From Maritimibacter dapengensis (GTDB lineage Bacteria; Pseudomonadota; Alphaproteobacteria; Rhodobacterales; Rhodobacteraceae): 64,000 nucleotides of DNA. The notes under the pieces are model-generated. The model searched no databases and was not told where the DNA came from. It saw only the letters and a list, made by a program, of their open reading frames with translations. The stretch spans positions 930,001 to 994,000 of the forward strand of contig NZ_JAHUZE010000001.1 of the NCBI RefSeq assembly GCF_019218265.1. The letters run 5' to 3'. The position numbers were made by a program, and so were the translations under genes. Below, one piece after another: positions 55,525 to 64,000 of the stretch. Every line of letters starts with the position of its first letter. Within the stretch, counting starts at the first letter, position 1.

Positions 55525-56706
55525 ATGGCCAGCGATAGCGGCGGGCCCTGGGGCGGCGGCGGTGGAAACCGCGGCGGTCAGGGCGGAAACGACGACCGTA
55601 ACAATGGACAGCGCGGCAATGGTGGCCGCCGTCCGGGGCAAGGGCAGGGGCAAGGCGTTCCCGAGATCGACGACCTGATGCGGCGCGGGCAGGAGCAGCT
55701 TCGCGTGCTCATGGGCGGCAGGGGCAACCGGGGCACGAACGGCTCCGGCGGCGATGACGGCCCGAGCGGCCCCCGTTTCACGCGCGGGACGATCGGGATC
55801 GTGGTGATCGCGGCGGTTCTGCTCTGGCTTTTTGCGAGCTTCTACCGCGTCGATACCTCCGAACAATCGGTCGAGCTTCTGTTCGGTGAACGCTATCAGG
55901 TCGGGACCGAGGGTCTGAACTTCGCGCCCTGGCCGGTCGTGACCAAGGAAATCTATCCCGTCACCCGTGAAAACACCGAGGACATCGGTGTCGGCCTCGA
56001 CGAAGGCCTGATGCTCACCGGTGATGAGAACATCGTCGATATCGACTATCAGGTGGTCTGGAACATCGGCGATGTCGAGAAATTCGTGTTCAACGTGGCC
56101 GAGCCGGTCAACACGATCCGTGCGGTGTCGGAATCGGCCATGCGCGAAATCATCTCGCGCTCGTCGCTTGCGCCGATCCTGAACCGTGACCGGGGCATCA
56201 TCGCGCAAGAGCTTCAGGAACTGATCCAGTCGACGCTCGACAGCTACCAATCCGGCGTGAACATCGTGCGTGTCAACTTCGACCGCGCCGACCCGCCGCG
56301 TGAGGTCATCGACAGCTTCCGCGAAGTGCAGGCGGCCGAGCAGACGCGCGATACGCTGCAATCGCAGGCCGACGCCTATGCCAACCGCGTGGTCGCCGAG
56401 GCCCGTGGTGAAGCGGCGCAGGTTCTTGAAGAGGCCGAAGCCTACCGTGCCCAGGTCATCAACGAAGCCGAAGGTGAGGCGCAGCGCTTTATCTCGGTCT
56501 ACGACGAATACGCCAAGGCGCCGGAGGTGACGCGAAAGCGTCTTTACCTCGAAACGCTCGAGCGCGTGCTGGGTGACGTGGACAAGATCATCATCGACGA
56601 AGGCGCCGAAGGTGGCGGACAGGGCGTCGTGCCTTACCTGCCACTCAATGAATTGCGACGCAGTTCCACGGCCACGTCCACAAGTCCTTCGGGAGGGTCG
56701 AACTGA
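55525..56706 (+). CDS. hflK: FtsH protease activity modulator HflK
   Basis: A 393-residue inner-membrane SPFH/band-7 protein; with HflC it forms the cage that restrains FtsH. The N-terminal 85 residues are Gly/Asn/Gln-rich and disordered; a single helix (IGIVVIAAVLLWLFASFY) anchors it and the SPFH domain follows (EQSVELLFGERYQVGTEGLNFAPWP...). ATG 55525 has TTTGGAGGATTTG ahead. The stop overlaps the hflC start (TGATG). Confidence 0.94.
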   Translation: MASDSGGPWGGGGGNRGGQGGNDDRNNGQRGNGGRRPGQGQGQGVPEIDDLMRRGQEQLRVLMGGRGNRGTNGSGGDDGPSGPRFTRGTIGIVVIAAVLLWLFASFYRVDTSEQSVELLFGERYQVGTEGLNFAPWPVVTKEIYPVTRENTEDIGVGLDEGLMLTGDENIVDIDYQVVWNIGDVEKFVFNVAEPVNTIRAVSESAMREIISRSSLAPILNRDRGIIAQELQELIQSTLDSYQSGVNIVRVNFDRADPPREVIDSFREVQAAEQTRDTLQSQADAYANRVVAEARGEAAQVLEEAEAYRAQVINEAEGEAQRFISVYDEYAKAPEVTRKRLYLETLERVLGDVDKIIIDEGAEGGGQGVVPYLPLNELRRSSTATSTSPSGGSN

Positions 56707-57758
56707 TGCGCCGTTCCTACATTCTCATCGCCATCGTCGCGGTTCTCGTGCTGGTTGGCCTGAATTCCTATTACATCGTGGACGAACGCGAGAAAGCGCT
56801 GCGCCTCTGGTTCGGCGAAGTCACCGCCGAAATCCGCGAGCCGGGGCTCTACTTCAAGGTGCCGGTGCTGCACGAGATCGCGAAATACGACGATCGTATT
56901 CTGCCGCTCGACACCGAGCCGCTGGAGGTGACGCCGCTCGACGATCGCCGGCTCGTGGTGGACGCTTTCGCACGGTGGCGCATTTCGGATGCCACGCAGT
57001 TCCGGCGCGCCGTGGGGGCGTCGGGGATCGCGGGGGCGCGTCAGCGTCTTGAGCGGATCCTCAACGCCGAGCTTCGCGAAGTGCTGGGTGGCGTGCCGTC
57101 CGATGCGGTACTGTCGGTGGATCGTGTCGCGTTGATGAACGCGATCCGTGACCAGTCGCGCGACGAGGCCGCGGGCCTTGGCGTGCAGATCATCGACGTG
57201 CGGATCAAACGCGCCGACCTGCCCGAGCAGAACCTCGAAGCCACCTTCGAGCGGATGCGGGCCGAGCGTCAGCGGGAAGCGGCGGACGAAATCGCACGTG
57301 GTAACGAAGCCGCGCAGCGGGTTCGGGCGCAGGCCGACCGGACGGTGGTGGAAACCACCTCGGAGGCGCGCAAGCAGGCCGACATCATCCGTGGTGAGGC
57401 CGATGCCGAACGCAACGCGATCTTCGCGAACGCCTTTGGCCGTGACCCGGAGTTCTTCGCCTTCTACCGCTCCATGAGCGCATACGAGCGGTCGCTCAGA
57501 GGCGAAAACTCGACGCTGGTCATCGCACCGGACAGCGAGTTCTTCGAATATCTGAAGGCCGATAGCGGTGTCGATCTGCGCGGGGCACAGCCGCTGGGTC
57601 AGCAAGGTGCCGGAGCGGGTGCAGGGCAAGGGCAAAACGCCCCCGCGGAAGGCGCGGCGGACGCGACCACGCCCGAGAGCGACGCGTCCGAGGCACCTGA
57701 TGACGCCGGAGCGGAAAGCGACGCGAGCGCGGAGCCGGAGACCGACACGGTCAACTGA
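56706..57758 (+). CDS. hflC: Protease modulator HflC
   Basis: A 350-residue SPFH protein, partner of HflK around FtsH. The N-terminal helix (YILIAIVAVLVLVGLNSYYIV) is followed by the SPFH domain (RALRLWFGEVTAEIREPGLYFKVPV..., LRDRRLVVDAFARWRI-type) and a coiled coil. The last 60 residues are a disordered Ala/Gly/Asp/Glu tail, absent from E. coli HflC but common in alphaproteobacteria. It overlaps hflK by one base and ends at a strong terminator. Confidence 0.94.
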   Translation: MRRSYILIAIVAVLVLVGLNSYYIVDEREKALRLWFGEVTAEIREPGLYFKVPVLHEIAKYDDRILPLDTEPLEVTPLDDRRLVVDAFARWRISDATQFRRAVGASGIAGARQRLERILNAELREVLGGVPSDAVLSVDRVALMNAIRDQSRDEAAGLGVQIIDVRIKRADLPEQNLEATFERMRAERQREAADEIARGNEAAQRVRAQADRTVVETTSEARKQADIIRGEADAERNAIFANAFGRDPEFFAFYRSMSAYERSLRGENSTLVIAPDSEFFEYLKADSGVDLRGAQPLGQQGAGAGAGQGQNAPAEGAADATTPESDASEAPDDAGAESDASAEPETDTVN

Positions 57759-57794
57759 TCGTCGCGCGTTTCGCGCAACGGACCTGAACGACGA

Positions 57795-57830
57795 AACGCC
57801 CCCGCAGAACCTGCGGGGGCGTTTTCTTTT
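57795..57830 (+). terminator. Terminator after hflKC
   Basis: A perfect 13-bp stem AACGCCCCCGCAG / CTGCGGGGGCGTT with a 3-base loop, followed by TTCTTTTC. Confidence 0.92.
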
Positions 57831-57855
57831 CGGTCGCGCGTTACTTCGTTTGGGA

Positions 57856-58374
57856 TCAGCCGGAGGCGCGCAAACCGGCTGCCAGTTTCGCGACGTGGTC
57901 TGCGAACTTGTCCCATGTCTGCGCGCCGTATTCGACCGCGCCGAAGCCCACGACGATCTTGCGGCGTTCCGCCGTCGGGTGCATCTGCCGCAGGGTGAGC
58001 GCGGTCTTGCCGTTGTCCTGTTCGTCGAAGGTCACGAGCATCCGGAATGCGTCAGGGTCCGCCTCGGCATCGGTGCCGTGGATGAATTCGATCACCCGCG
58101 ACGGCTCGACACGCAGGAAATCCATCCGGTTGGAGAAGACCGTTCCATCCGGCGCGATCATGTCGAAGCGCCAGACACCGCCTTCGCGGATGTCGATCTC
58201 GTAGGTCTTGAGCTGGAAGCCGGCGGGCCCGAACCATTGCACGATCTGTTCGGGATCGGTCCAGGCGCGAAAGGCGAGGTCGCGGTCCGCATCGACGACG
58301 CGGGCCATGACGACCTCGCGGTCCAGCGGCCATGACGACCACGGCGACACCGATTTCTGTTTCTCGTCAGTCAT
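57856..58374 (-). CDS. SRPBCC/AHSA1-like protein
   Basis: A 172-residue START/AHSA1-type fold protein: VVMARVVDADRDLAFRAWTDPEQIVQWFGPAGFQLKTYEIDIREGGVWRFDMIAPDG is the standard AHSA1 opening, and LVTFDEQDNGKTALTLRQMHP the second half. These usually bind small hydrophobic ligands and are often paired with an ArsR regulator, as here: the start lies inside the regulator gene (8-base overlap), so they form one operon. Confidence 0.9.
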   Translation of the reverse strand: MTDEKQKSVSPWSSWPLDREVVMARVVDADRDLAFRAWTDPEQIVQWFGPAGFQLKTYEIDIREGGVWRFDMIAPDGTVFSNRMDFLRVEPSRVIEFIHGTDAEADPDAFRMLVTFDEQDNGKTALTLRQMHPTAERRKIVVGFGAVEYGAQTWDKFADHVAKLAAGLRASG

Positions 58375-58711
58375 CTGAGCTCTCCTTCTTCATCTTGTGG
58401 ATATGGGTTTCGAAGCGGTCCATTCGGGCCTCCCACTCACGCCGGGCGGTGGCCATCCAATCTTCGGCGTCCCGCAAGGCGCCGGCGTTCAGGGCGCAGA
58501 CCCGGCTGCGCCCCTCGCGCCAGGATACGATCAGCCCGGCATTTTCGAGCACACCGAGATGCTGGGTGAACGATGGTAACGCCATGTCGAACGGGCGCGC
58601 GAGGTCCGAGACCGTGGCGTTGCCCTGGCTGAGCGCGCGCACCACGGCGCACCGGGTCGGATCGGCGAGCGCGTGGAAGGTGGAATCGACGGCGTGCGGT
58701 TTGTTAGGCAT
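58367..58711 (-). CDS. ArsR-family winged-helix regulator
   Basis: A 114-residue winged-helix repressor (HALADPTRCAVVRALSQGNATVSDLARPFDMALPSFTQHLGVLENAGLIVSWREGRSRV). It lacks an obvious metal-binding CxC motif, so this pairing probably senses something other than arsenite. It overlaps the AHSA1 gene by 8 bases. A TTAGGT-N4-ACCTAA palindrome lies 28 bp before the start. Confidence 0.93.
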   Translation of the reverse strand: MPNKPHAVDSTFHALADPTRCAVVRALSQGNATVSDLARPFDMALPSFTQHLGVLENAGLIVSWREGRSRVCALNAGALRDAEDWMATARREWEARMDRFETHIHKMKKESSDD

Positions 58712-58738
58712 AGGCCTAAGTGTGCCGCGGATGAATAG

Positions 58739-58754
58739 TTAGGTCAATACCTAA
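58739..58754. promoter_or_regulatory. Operator of the ArsR-type regulator
   Basis: TTAGGTCAATACCTAA is a perfect 6-4-6 inverted repeat, 28 bp before the ArsR start. On the minus strand it contains TTGACC, a possible -35, so binding would block the promoter. A half-site TTAGGCC follows near the start codon. Confidence 0.7.
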
Positions 58755-58910
58755 GTATAGAGCGCAAATTGGCCCCGCTGTAACCGCGAAATTACGCCAT
58801 CGTGACAACACGGCAGAAGGATTGCGTTGCAACATCTCTCTCCTACCTGAATGATGGATGCGACGAGACATCATCCGTCCAAGGTCATCGACCCGACAAA
58901 GGAGTCCCCC

Positions 58911-60392
58911 GTGAAGGCGCAGGCGCAGAGTGCAACCCGACCGAACCCGAAACTGATCGCGACGTTCTTCGTCGCCCTTGCCACTTTCGTGCTGGCTTTC
59001 GCGAGCTTCGCGCAGGCCCAGACGCGGCCTACGAGTTTCGCCGACCTTGCCGAACAGGTCAGCCCATCAGTGGTGAACATCACGACCGCGACCGTGGTCA
59101 GCCAGGATACGGGCCCCACGCCCATGGTGCCCGAAGGCTCTCCGTTCGAAGACTTTTTCCGCGATTTCCTCGACCGCAACGGTGAAGGCAACCAGCCGCG
59201 CTCGCGCCGGTCTTCGGCGCTTGGGTCGGGCTTCGTGATTTCGGAAGACGGCTACATCGTCACCAACAACCACGTCATCGAAGGCGCAGACGAGGTGGTG
59301 ATCGAATTCTACGGCAACCGGGGCGAGCTCGAGGCCACCGTGATCGGGACCGACCCGAACACCGACATCGCCTTGCTGAAAGTCGATACGGACGAGCCGC
59401 TGCCTTACGTGAATTTCGGCGACTCGGATGCGATCCGGGTGGGCGACTGGGTCATGGCGATGGGCAACCCGCTGGGTCAGGGCTTTTCGATCTCGGCAGG
59501 GATCATCTCTGCCCGGGGCCGCGAGTTGCAGGGCACCTATGACGACTTCCTGCAAACCGACGCGGCGATCAACAGGGGCAACTCCGGCGGGCCGCTCTTC
59601 AACATGCAGGGTGACGTGGTGGGTGTGAACACAGCGATCCTGTCGCCCAACGGCGGCTCGATCGGCATCGGCTTCGCGATGGCTTCGAACGTCGTGACCA
59701 AGGTGGTCGACCAGCTTCAGGAATTCGGGGAAACCCGGCGCGGGTGGCTCGGCGTGCGTATTCAGGACGTGACCGAGGACGTCGCCGAAGCGATGGGGCT
59801 GGAAGAAGCGCGCGGAGCGCTTGTCACGGACGTGCCGGAAGGCCCGGCGATGGAAGCGGGCATGGAATCGGGCGACCTGATTCTCAGCTTCGCCGGTGAA
59901 GACGTCGCCAATACCCGTGAGCTCGTCCGCATCGTCGGAAATTCCGGCGTGGGCGAGACCGTGCGTGTCGTCATCATGCGGGATGGCCAGACCCAGACGC
60001 TTCGCGTCGTCCTGGGCCGGCGCGAAGATGCGCTCGCTTCGGACGAGAGCGACGAAACCACGCCGGACGACGTGGTGCCGGAAGCCACCGAGAAAACGGT
60101 TCTGGGCCTCACGCTGTCGGAAATGACCGAGGAACTGCGCGGCGAGCTCGGGCTCGACGCAGGTGCCGAGGGGCTGGTCGTGGTGGATGTGGACGCCTCG
60201 TCCGAGGCCGCCGCGAAAGGGCTTGCCGCAGGGGACGTGATCACCGAGGCCGGTCAGGAACGGCTGACCACGATCGCCGATCTTGAAGAGCGGATCGAGG
60301 CGACGCGGGATGGCGGGCGCCAATCGCTCCTGTTGCTCGTGCGCAGGGGCGGCGACCCGCGCTTCGTGGCGCTGCCGGTCGGAGAGGAATAG
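58911..60392 (+). CDS. degP: Do/DegP-type periplasmic serine endopeptidase
   Basis: A 493-residue HtrA protease/chaperone. A signal stretch (LIATFFVALATFVLAFASFAQAQ) precedes the trypsin-like domain with His121, Asp152 and Ser225 (TNNHVIEG, TDIALLKV, GNSGGPLF) and two PDZ domains (about 275-360 and 395-480). The start is a GTG at 58911 with AAAGGAG 6 bases ahead; an upstream in-frame ATG at 58851 would put 20 odd residues before the signal. hflKC lies nearby, fitting envelope quality control. Confidence 0.94.
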   Translation: MKAQAQSATRPNPKLIATFFVALATFVLAFASFAQAQTRPTSFADLAEQVSPSVVNITTATVVSQDTGPTPMVPEGSPFEDFFRDFLDRNGEGNQPRSRRSSALGSGFVISEDGYIVTNNHVIEGADEVVIEFYGNRGELEATVIGTDPNTDIALLKVDTDEPLPYVNFGDSDAIRVGDWVMAMGNPLGQGFSISAGIISARGRELQGTYDDFLQTDAAINRGNSGGPLFNMQGDVVGVNTAILSPNGGSIGIGFAMASNVVTKVVDQLQEFGETRRGWLGVRIQDVTEDVAEAMGLEEARGALVTDVPEGPAMEAGMESGDLILSFAGEDVANTRELVRIVGNSGVGETVRVVIMRDGQTQTLRVVLGRREDALASDESDETTPDDVVPEATEKTVLGLTLSEMTEELRGELGLDAGAEGLVVVDVDASSEAAAKGLAAGDVITEAGQERLTTIADLEERIEATRDGGRQSLLLLVRRGGDPRFVALPVGEE

Positions 60393-60404
60393 GCCCTAAC
60401 AAGC

Positions 60405-60433
60405 AAAAGCCCCGCGCGACACGCGGGGCTTTT
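60405..60433 (+). terminator. Terminator after degP
   Basis: A perfect 12-bp stem AAAAGCCCCGCG / CGCGGGGCTTTT with a 5-base loop. A-rich sequence on the other side may let it serve the convergent small gene too. Confidence 0.9.
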
Positions 60434-60476
60434 CGTTTGCGGCCCCCCAACCGGGTGGCCGTTTTCCTTTGCAGGC

Positions 60477-60668
60477 TCAGTGCGCCCGCGTGATATCCCA
60501 ACGGGTCATGCCGATATCGTCGAGTTGCGCGTCCGACAGGCCTTCGAGAATACGGCGCGTGCGCCGTTCCATGCGCATCCGGCGGAGGGTGGTTACGAGG
60601 TTCGAAATCGCGCGCAAGGTGTGAGACCCGGGACGTGCCGTGTCGAACATGATGCTGCTCATCGTCAT
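60477..60668 (-). CDS. DUF1127 small protein
   Basis: A 63-residue protein with the DUF1127 signature near its C-terminus: RRTRRILEGLSDAQLDDIGMTRWDI. Small DUF1127 proteins with RNA- or phosphate-linked roles are common in alphaproteobacteria. ATG 60668 has GGAG 8 bases ahead. Longer in-frame readings lack the family start. Confidence 0.85.
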   Translation of the reverse strand: MTMSSIMFDTARPGSHTLRAISNLVTTLRRMRMERRTRRILEGLSDAQLDDIGMTRWDITRAH

Positions 60669-60942
60669 TTTTGTGCTCCATGCCCATTTTTCGGGCAGTT
60701 TGTGAATGATCCTGCGCCCCAGATAGGCCCGCGCGCACGGCGGCACAATTGCAGTTTCTGCATGGCGTCGGGGCGGGCCCTGCATGGCTCAGCGCCAAGA
60801 CAGGAAAGCGCGCGCCGGGTCGGCGACCGCTTTGCCGCGCGGTCAGTCCGCGCGGCCAGGCCGCCGCGGTCCCAAGTTTTTCCTTTCGAGATGTTCGCGT
60901 TTCGTGCTAATTGATCTCAAAAGAGAACAAAAGGGCAGTGAC

Positions 60943-61479
60943 ATGCGGATACTGGGGATCGACCCGGGGCTGAGGAACCTCGGCTGGGGCGTGATTGACA
61001 CGGACGGGAACCGGATGAGCCATGTCGCCAACGGCGTGTGCCATGGCGATGGCGATACGCTGTCCGAGCGTCTTTTGGCGATCCACAAGGCGTTGACCGC
61101 GGTGTTCGCGCTTTACGAACCGGACGCGGCGGCGATCGAACAGACCTTCGTGAACAAGGACGGGGCGGGCACGCTCAAACTCGGGCAGGCGCGCGGTGTC
61201 GCGCTTCTGGTCCCGGCGCAGGCGGGGCTGCCGGTGGGCGAATATGCCCCCAACACGATCAAGAAGACCGTGGTCGGGGTCGGCCATGCCGACAAGCGGC
61301 AGGTGGATCACATGGTGCGCCTGCAACTTCCCGGCGCGCGGATCGAAAGCCCGGATGCCGCCGATGCGCTCGCCATCGCGCTTTGCCATGCCTATCTCGG
61401 TCGGTCGGGCGATCGGCTGGCCCATGCCGTTGGGCGCGCGATGGTCGGTGAGGCAAGGGTGAAGCGGGGCGTGGCATGA
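60943..61479 (+). CDS. ruvC: Crossover junction endodeoxyribonuclease RuvC
   Basis: A 178-residue Holliday-junction resolvase. Active-site acids lie in [17 protein letters not shown] (Asp7), [10 protein letters not shown] and the C-terminal [17 protein letters not shown] 60943 has AAAAGGGCAGTGAC ahead. The stop overlaps the ruvA start (ATGA). RuvABC process recombination intermediates. Confidence 0.96.
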   Translation: MRILGIDPGLRNLGWGVIDTDGNRMSHVANGVCHGDGDTLSERLLAIHKALTAVFALYEPDAAAIEQTFVNKDGAGTLKLGQARGVALLVPAQAGLPVGEYAPNTIKKTVVGVGHADKRQVDHMVRLQLPGARIESPDAADALAIALCHAYLGRSGDRLAHAVGRAMVGEARVKRGVA

Positions 61480-62141
61480 TCGGGAAGCTCTCGGGCCGGG
61501 TCGATTACAAGGGCGACGACCATGTGCTGATCGACGTGCGCGGCGTCGGCTATCTCGTCCATGTCTCGGAACGAACGCTCGCGAGCCTGCCCGGACCGGG
61601 CGAGGCGGTGGCGCTTTATACCGACATGATCGTGCGCGAGGACCTGATGCAGCTTCACGGCTTCACCTCGCTGGTCGAGAAGGAGTGGTTCCGGCTGCTC
61701 ATGTCGATCCAGGGCGTGGGCGCGAAGGCCGCGACCGCGATCCTCGGCACGCTGGGGCCGGACGGGGTGAGCCGCGCCATCGCGCTGGGTGATTGGAACG
61801 CGATCAAGGCCGCCAAGGGTATCGGCCCCAAGACCGCGCAGCGCGTGACGATGGAGTTGAAGGACAAGGCCCCGACCGTCATGGCGATGGGCGCAGGGCA
61901 GTCGGTGGCGCAGGGCTTGCCCGACGATGGCGAAGTGATCGAACCCGCCGCTCCGGTTGCAGCGCCGGCCATGGCACCTTCGCACAATGCCCAGCCCGAA
62001 GCGCTTTCGGCGCTGGCCAATCTCGGCTATGCGCCCGGCGAGGCGGCGAGCGCGGTGGCGACGGCCTTGGGGGACGATCCCGACCTCGACACCTCCGGGC
62101 TGATCCGAGCGGCCTTGAAGCTGCTCGCGCCGAAGGGGTAG
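61476..62141 (+). CDS. ruvA: Holliday junction branch migration protein RuvA
   Basis: A 221-residue junction-binding protein. Domain I ([31 protein letters not shown]), the paired HhH region ([22 protein letters not shown] and [20 protein letters not shown]), and the C-terminal domain III that contacts RuvB ([19 protein letters not shown]) are all seen. The linker is Ala/Pro-rich. Overlaps ruvC by four bases. Confidence 0.96.
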   Translation: MIGKLSGRVDYKGDDHVLIDVRGVGYLVHVSERTLASLPGPGEAVALYTDMIVREDLMQLHGFTSLVEKEWFRLLMSIQGVGAKAATAILGTLGPDGVSRAIALGDWNAIKAAKGIGPKTAQRVTMELKDKAPTVMAMGAGQSVAQGLPDDGEVIEPAAPVAAPAMAPSHNAQPEALSALANLGYAPGEAASAVATALGDDPDLDTSGLIRAALKLLAPKG

Positions 62142-62211
62142 GGAGGTCGTGTCGCTCATCCAGCCGCTGGCTGTCTTCGCGGCGAGACCGAGCCGAAGGG
62201 GCGCGAAAGGC

Positions 62212-62592
62212 ATGACCGCACGACATTGGCAGACCCTGATCGCGATCCCGTTCCTCGTACTGGGTGGCTGGTCGCTGGTTTCGCCCGGTACGGTGCAACT
62301 GGTGGCGTTCCGGCCCGAGGTGCAACTGGACGCACGCATCTTGAACGTGGCGCTCGGGGCCTTCGGCGCACAGGCCCTGCTTTCCGCGCTCTTCATCCTG
62401 ACCAGCCGTTTCACGCGGTGGAGCTTTCTGGGTTTCGCCGTCGCGCTGCTCCCGTTCTTTGTCTTCAATTACTGGTTTCTCTATGTCGAACCGCTGTTCT
62501 CGGCGGGGATGCTGATCGACTTCGTCGCGAACCTCGCCATGCTCATTGCCTGCGGCTTCGGCTGGCGCGCGGCGAAGCGGGAAGGGTTGTGA
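62212..62592 (+). CDS. Small membrane protein between ruvA and ruvB
   Basis: A 126-residue protein with about four membrane helices ([86 protein letters not shown]). No family assigned. A GTG at 62149 and an ATG at 62212 are both in frame; GTG has GGGAGG just ahead, whereas ATG 62212 starts at the membrane domain. It ends one base before the ruvB GTG, so it is part of the ruv operon, an uncommon insertion. Confidence 0.75.
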   Translation: MTARHWQTLIAIPFLVLGGWSLVSPGTVQLVAFRPEVQLDARILNVALGAFGAQALLSALFILTSRFTRWSFLGFAVALLPFFVFNYWFLYVEPLFSAGMLIDFVANLAMLIACGFGWRAAKREGL

Positions 62593-62593
62593 C

Positions 62594-63622
62594 GTGACCG
62601 AACCCGATCCCACCCTTCGCCCCGAGGCGCAGCCCGAAGACGTGGACCGCGCGTTGCGGCCGCAGACGCTGGGCGATTTCATCGGTCAGGCCGAGGCGCG
62701 GGCGAATCTCCGGGTCTTCATAGAAAGCGCGAAACGCCGGGGCGAGGCGATGGACCACGCTCTGTTTCATGGCCCCCCCGGTCTGGGCAAGACCACGCTG
62801 GCGCAGATCATGGCGCGCGAGCTGGGCGTCAATTTCCGCATGACCTCCGGCCCGGTGCTGGCCAAGGCGGGCGATATTGCGGCGATCCTGACCAACCTCG
62901 AAGATCGGGACGTTCTCTTCATCGACGAGATCCACCGGCTCAATCCGGCGGTGGAGGAAGTGCTCTACCCGGCGATGGAGGATTTCGAACTGGACCTCGT
63001 GATCGGCGAGGGACCGGCGGCGCGTACGGTGCGCATCGAATTGCAGCCCTTTACGCTGGTGGGTGCCACCACGCGTCTCGGGCTCTTGACGACACCCTTG
63101 CGCGACCGGTTCGGCATTCCGACCCGGCTGCAATTCTACACGGTCGAGGAACTGCATACGATCGTCACCAAGAACGCCGTGAAACTTGGCGCGCCCGCGG
63201 ATGACGACGGCGCGCTCGAGATCGCGCGCCGGGCGCGCGGCACGCCGCGGATTGCGGGGCGGCTGCTGCGTCGCGTCGTGGACTTCGCCGTCGTCGAGGG
63301 CGATGGGACCATCACGCGCGAGATCGCGGACATGGCGCTCACGAGGCTCGGCGTCGACAACCTCGGGCTCGATGGAGCGGATCGCCGGTATCTCACCCTC
63401 ATGGCAGAGCATTACCAGGGCGGCCCGGTGGGGATCGAAACGCTGGCCGCCGCGCTGTCGGAAAGCCGCGACGCGCTGGAGGAGGTGATCGAGCCGTTCC
63501 TCTTGCAGCAGGGTCTGATCCAGCGCACCCCGCGTGGCCGGATGCTGGGGCAGAAGGCCTGGACGCACCTGGGCCTCGCGGCCCCGAAAGCGCCCGGACA
63601 AGGCATGCTCTTCGAGGATTGA
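62594..63622 (+). CDS. ruvB: Holliday junction branch migration helicase RuvB
   Basis: A 342-residue AAA+ motor driving branch migration with Ruv[28 protein letters not shown] precedes Walker A (GPPGLGKTT), Walker B (LFIDEIHRL), and the arginine-finger/sensor part in [22 protein letters not shown]; winged-helix C-terminus follows. The start is GTG at 62594 with GGAAGGGTTGTGAC ahead. Confidence 0.96.
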   Translation: MTEPDPTLRPEAQPEDVDRALRPQTLGDFIGQAEARANLRVFIESAKRRGEAMDHALFHGPPGLGKTTLAQIMARELGVNFRMTSGPVLAKAGDIAAILTNLEDRDVLFIDEIHRLNPAVEEVLYPAMEDFELDLVIGEGPAARTVRIELQPFTLVGATTRLGLLTTPLRDRFGIPTRLQFYTVEELHTIVTKNAVKLGAPADDDGALEIARRARGTPRIAGRLLRRVVDFAVVEGDGTITREIADMALTRLGVDNLGLDGADRRYLTLMAEHYQGGPVGIETLAAALSESRDALEEVIEPFLLQQGLIQRTPRGRMLGQKAWTHLGLAAPKAPGQGMLFED

Positions 63623-63669
63623 CGCCGCCCCGCAAGCCTCCCACCTATGGGTGAGACGAAAGGATCATC

Positions 63670-64000
63670 ATGCCCATCAAGAACCGCTTTGCCGAGCTGC
63701 ACGGCGAAATCGCCGCGTGGCGTCGAGATATCCACGCCAACCCCGAGCTTCTGTTCGACACGCACCGCACCTCGGCGCTGGTCGCCGACAAGCTGCGCGC
63801 TTTCGGCTGTGACGAAGTGGTGGAAGGCATCGGGCGCACCGGGCTCGTCGCGGTCATCAAGGGCCGGGAACCGGGCAGTCGCACCATCGGGTTGCGCGCC
63901 GACATGGATGCGCTCCCGATCCGGGAGGCGACGGGGCTGGATTACGCGAGCCAGGCGGACGGAAAGATGCATGCCTGCGGGCATGACGGCCATACCGCGA
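63670..64000 (+). CDS. M20-family amidohydrolase (5' part)
   Basis: The first 110 residues of a peptidase/amidohydrolase of the M20D (hippurate/N-acyl-amino-acid hydrolase) family; the rest lies past the right edge. Seen: WRRDIHANPELLFDTHRTSALVADKLRAFG, the GLRADMDALPI segment with metal-bridging Asp, and MHACGHDGHTA with the Cys/His metal ligands. ATG 63670 has GAAAGGATCATC ahead. Confidence 0.92.
   Translation, partial: MPIKNRFAELHGEIAAWRRDIHANPELLFDTHRTSALVADKLRAFGCDEVVEGIGRTGLVAVIKGREPGSRTIGLRADMDALPIREATGLDYASQADGKMHACGHDGHTA

Overview
The window looks like a piece of chromosome from a GC-rich alphaproteobacterium of the Rhodobacteraceae (Roseobacter/Rhodobacter group). This rests on protein resemblance and gene content: a CIO-type bd oxidase, LdtR, a DUF2842 protein next to purA, a phaZ/phaC/phasin/phaR locus, an FnrL-type box and the long Ala/Glu-rich protein typical of the group. 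No rRNA, tRNA, CRISPR array, insertion sequence or phage block was recognised. Genes are densely packed, often with TGATG or ATGA stop/start overlaps. No gene-free stretch exceeds about 260 bases.

Layout. 1-10.5 kb: 5' part of cioA/cydA (-), two small conserved proteins, an orphan 762-aa beta-helix (tailspike/tail-fibre-like) protein, a VOC protein, ppk2 behind a perfect FNR-type box, a Tat/lipoprotein lytic transglycosylase, a DUF2461 protein, a methyltransferase and a MATE pump. 10.5-17.6 kb: an aspartate-type aminotransferase, an XRE regulator-sdhE pair, ldtR behind a paired-palindrome operator, thyA-folA, cspA and an ArsC/Spx-like protein. 17.6-20.2 kb: a four-gene bufferin operon (DUF2282 precursor, MNIO/DUF692 enzyme, DUF2063 partner, DoxX), a copper-related RiPP system. 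20.4-25.2 kb: thrS, an MFS protein and two alpha/beta hydrolases, one with Asp where the nucleophilic Ser is expected.

25.2-29.8 kb is the polyhydroxyalkanoate locus: phaZ divergent from phaC, then phasin and phaR. Matching TTTTCTGCAC/CTGC-N3-GCAG elements lie upstream of phasin and phaR, and a related palindrome lies between phaZ and phaC; together they suggest one PhaR regulon. 31.6-38.5 kb is a minus-strand set: a polar amino-acid ABC transporter, a class I glutamine amidotransferase, a glutamine-synthetase-like ligase and a DegT-type aminotransferase. A TTTGATCA palindrome precedes both the transporter and the enzyme genes, and four CGTATGG copies at exact 11-bp spacing precede the enzyme genes.

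38.6-50.4 kb is mostly housekeeping: TerB-like protein, pyrG, secG, an MFS/LysR divergent pair, purA, the 736-aa acidic protein, a thiamine pyrophosphokinase-like gene, ybaN and rpiA. 50.4-52.1 kb holds a BCCT osmolyte transporter. 52.26-53.96 kb holds two coupled genes of lower GC and no recognised family, a membrane/coiled-coil pair that is the best candidate for an undescribed system. 54-64 kb: gor, hflK-hflC, an AHSA1/ArsR pair with a clear operator, a DegP-type protease, a DUF1127 protein, ruvC-ruvA-(membrane protein)-ruvB, and the start of an M20 amidohydrolase.

All calls come from reading the sequence and recalling family features; no database search was run.
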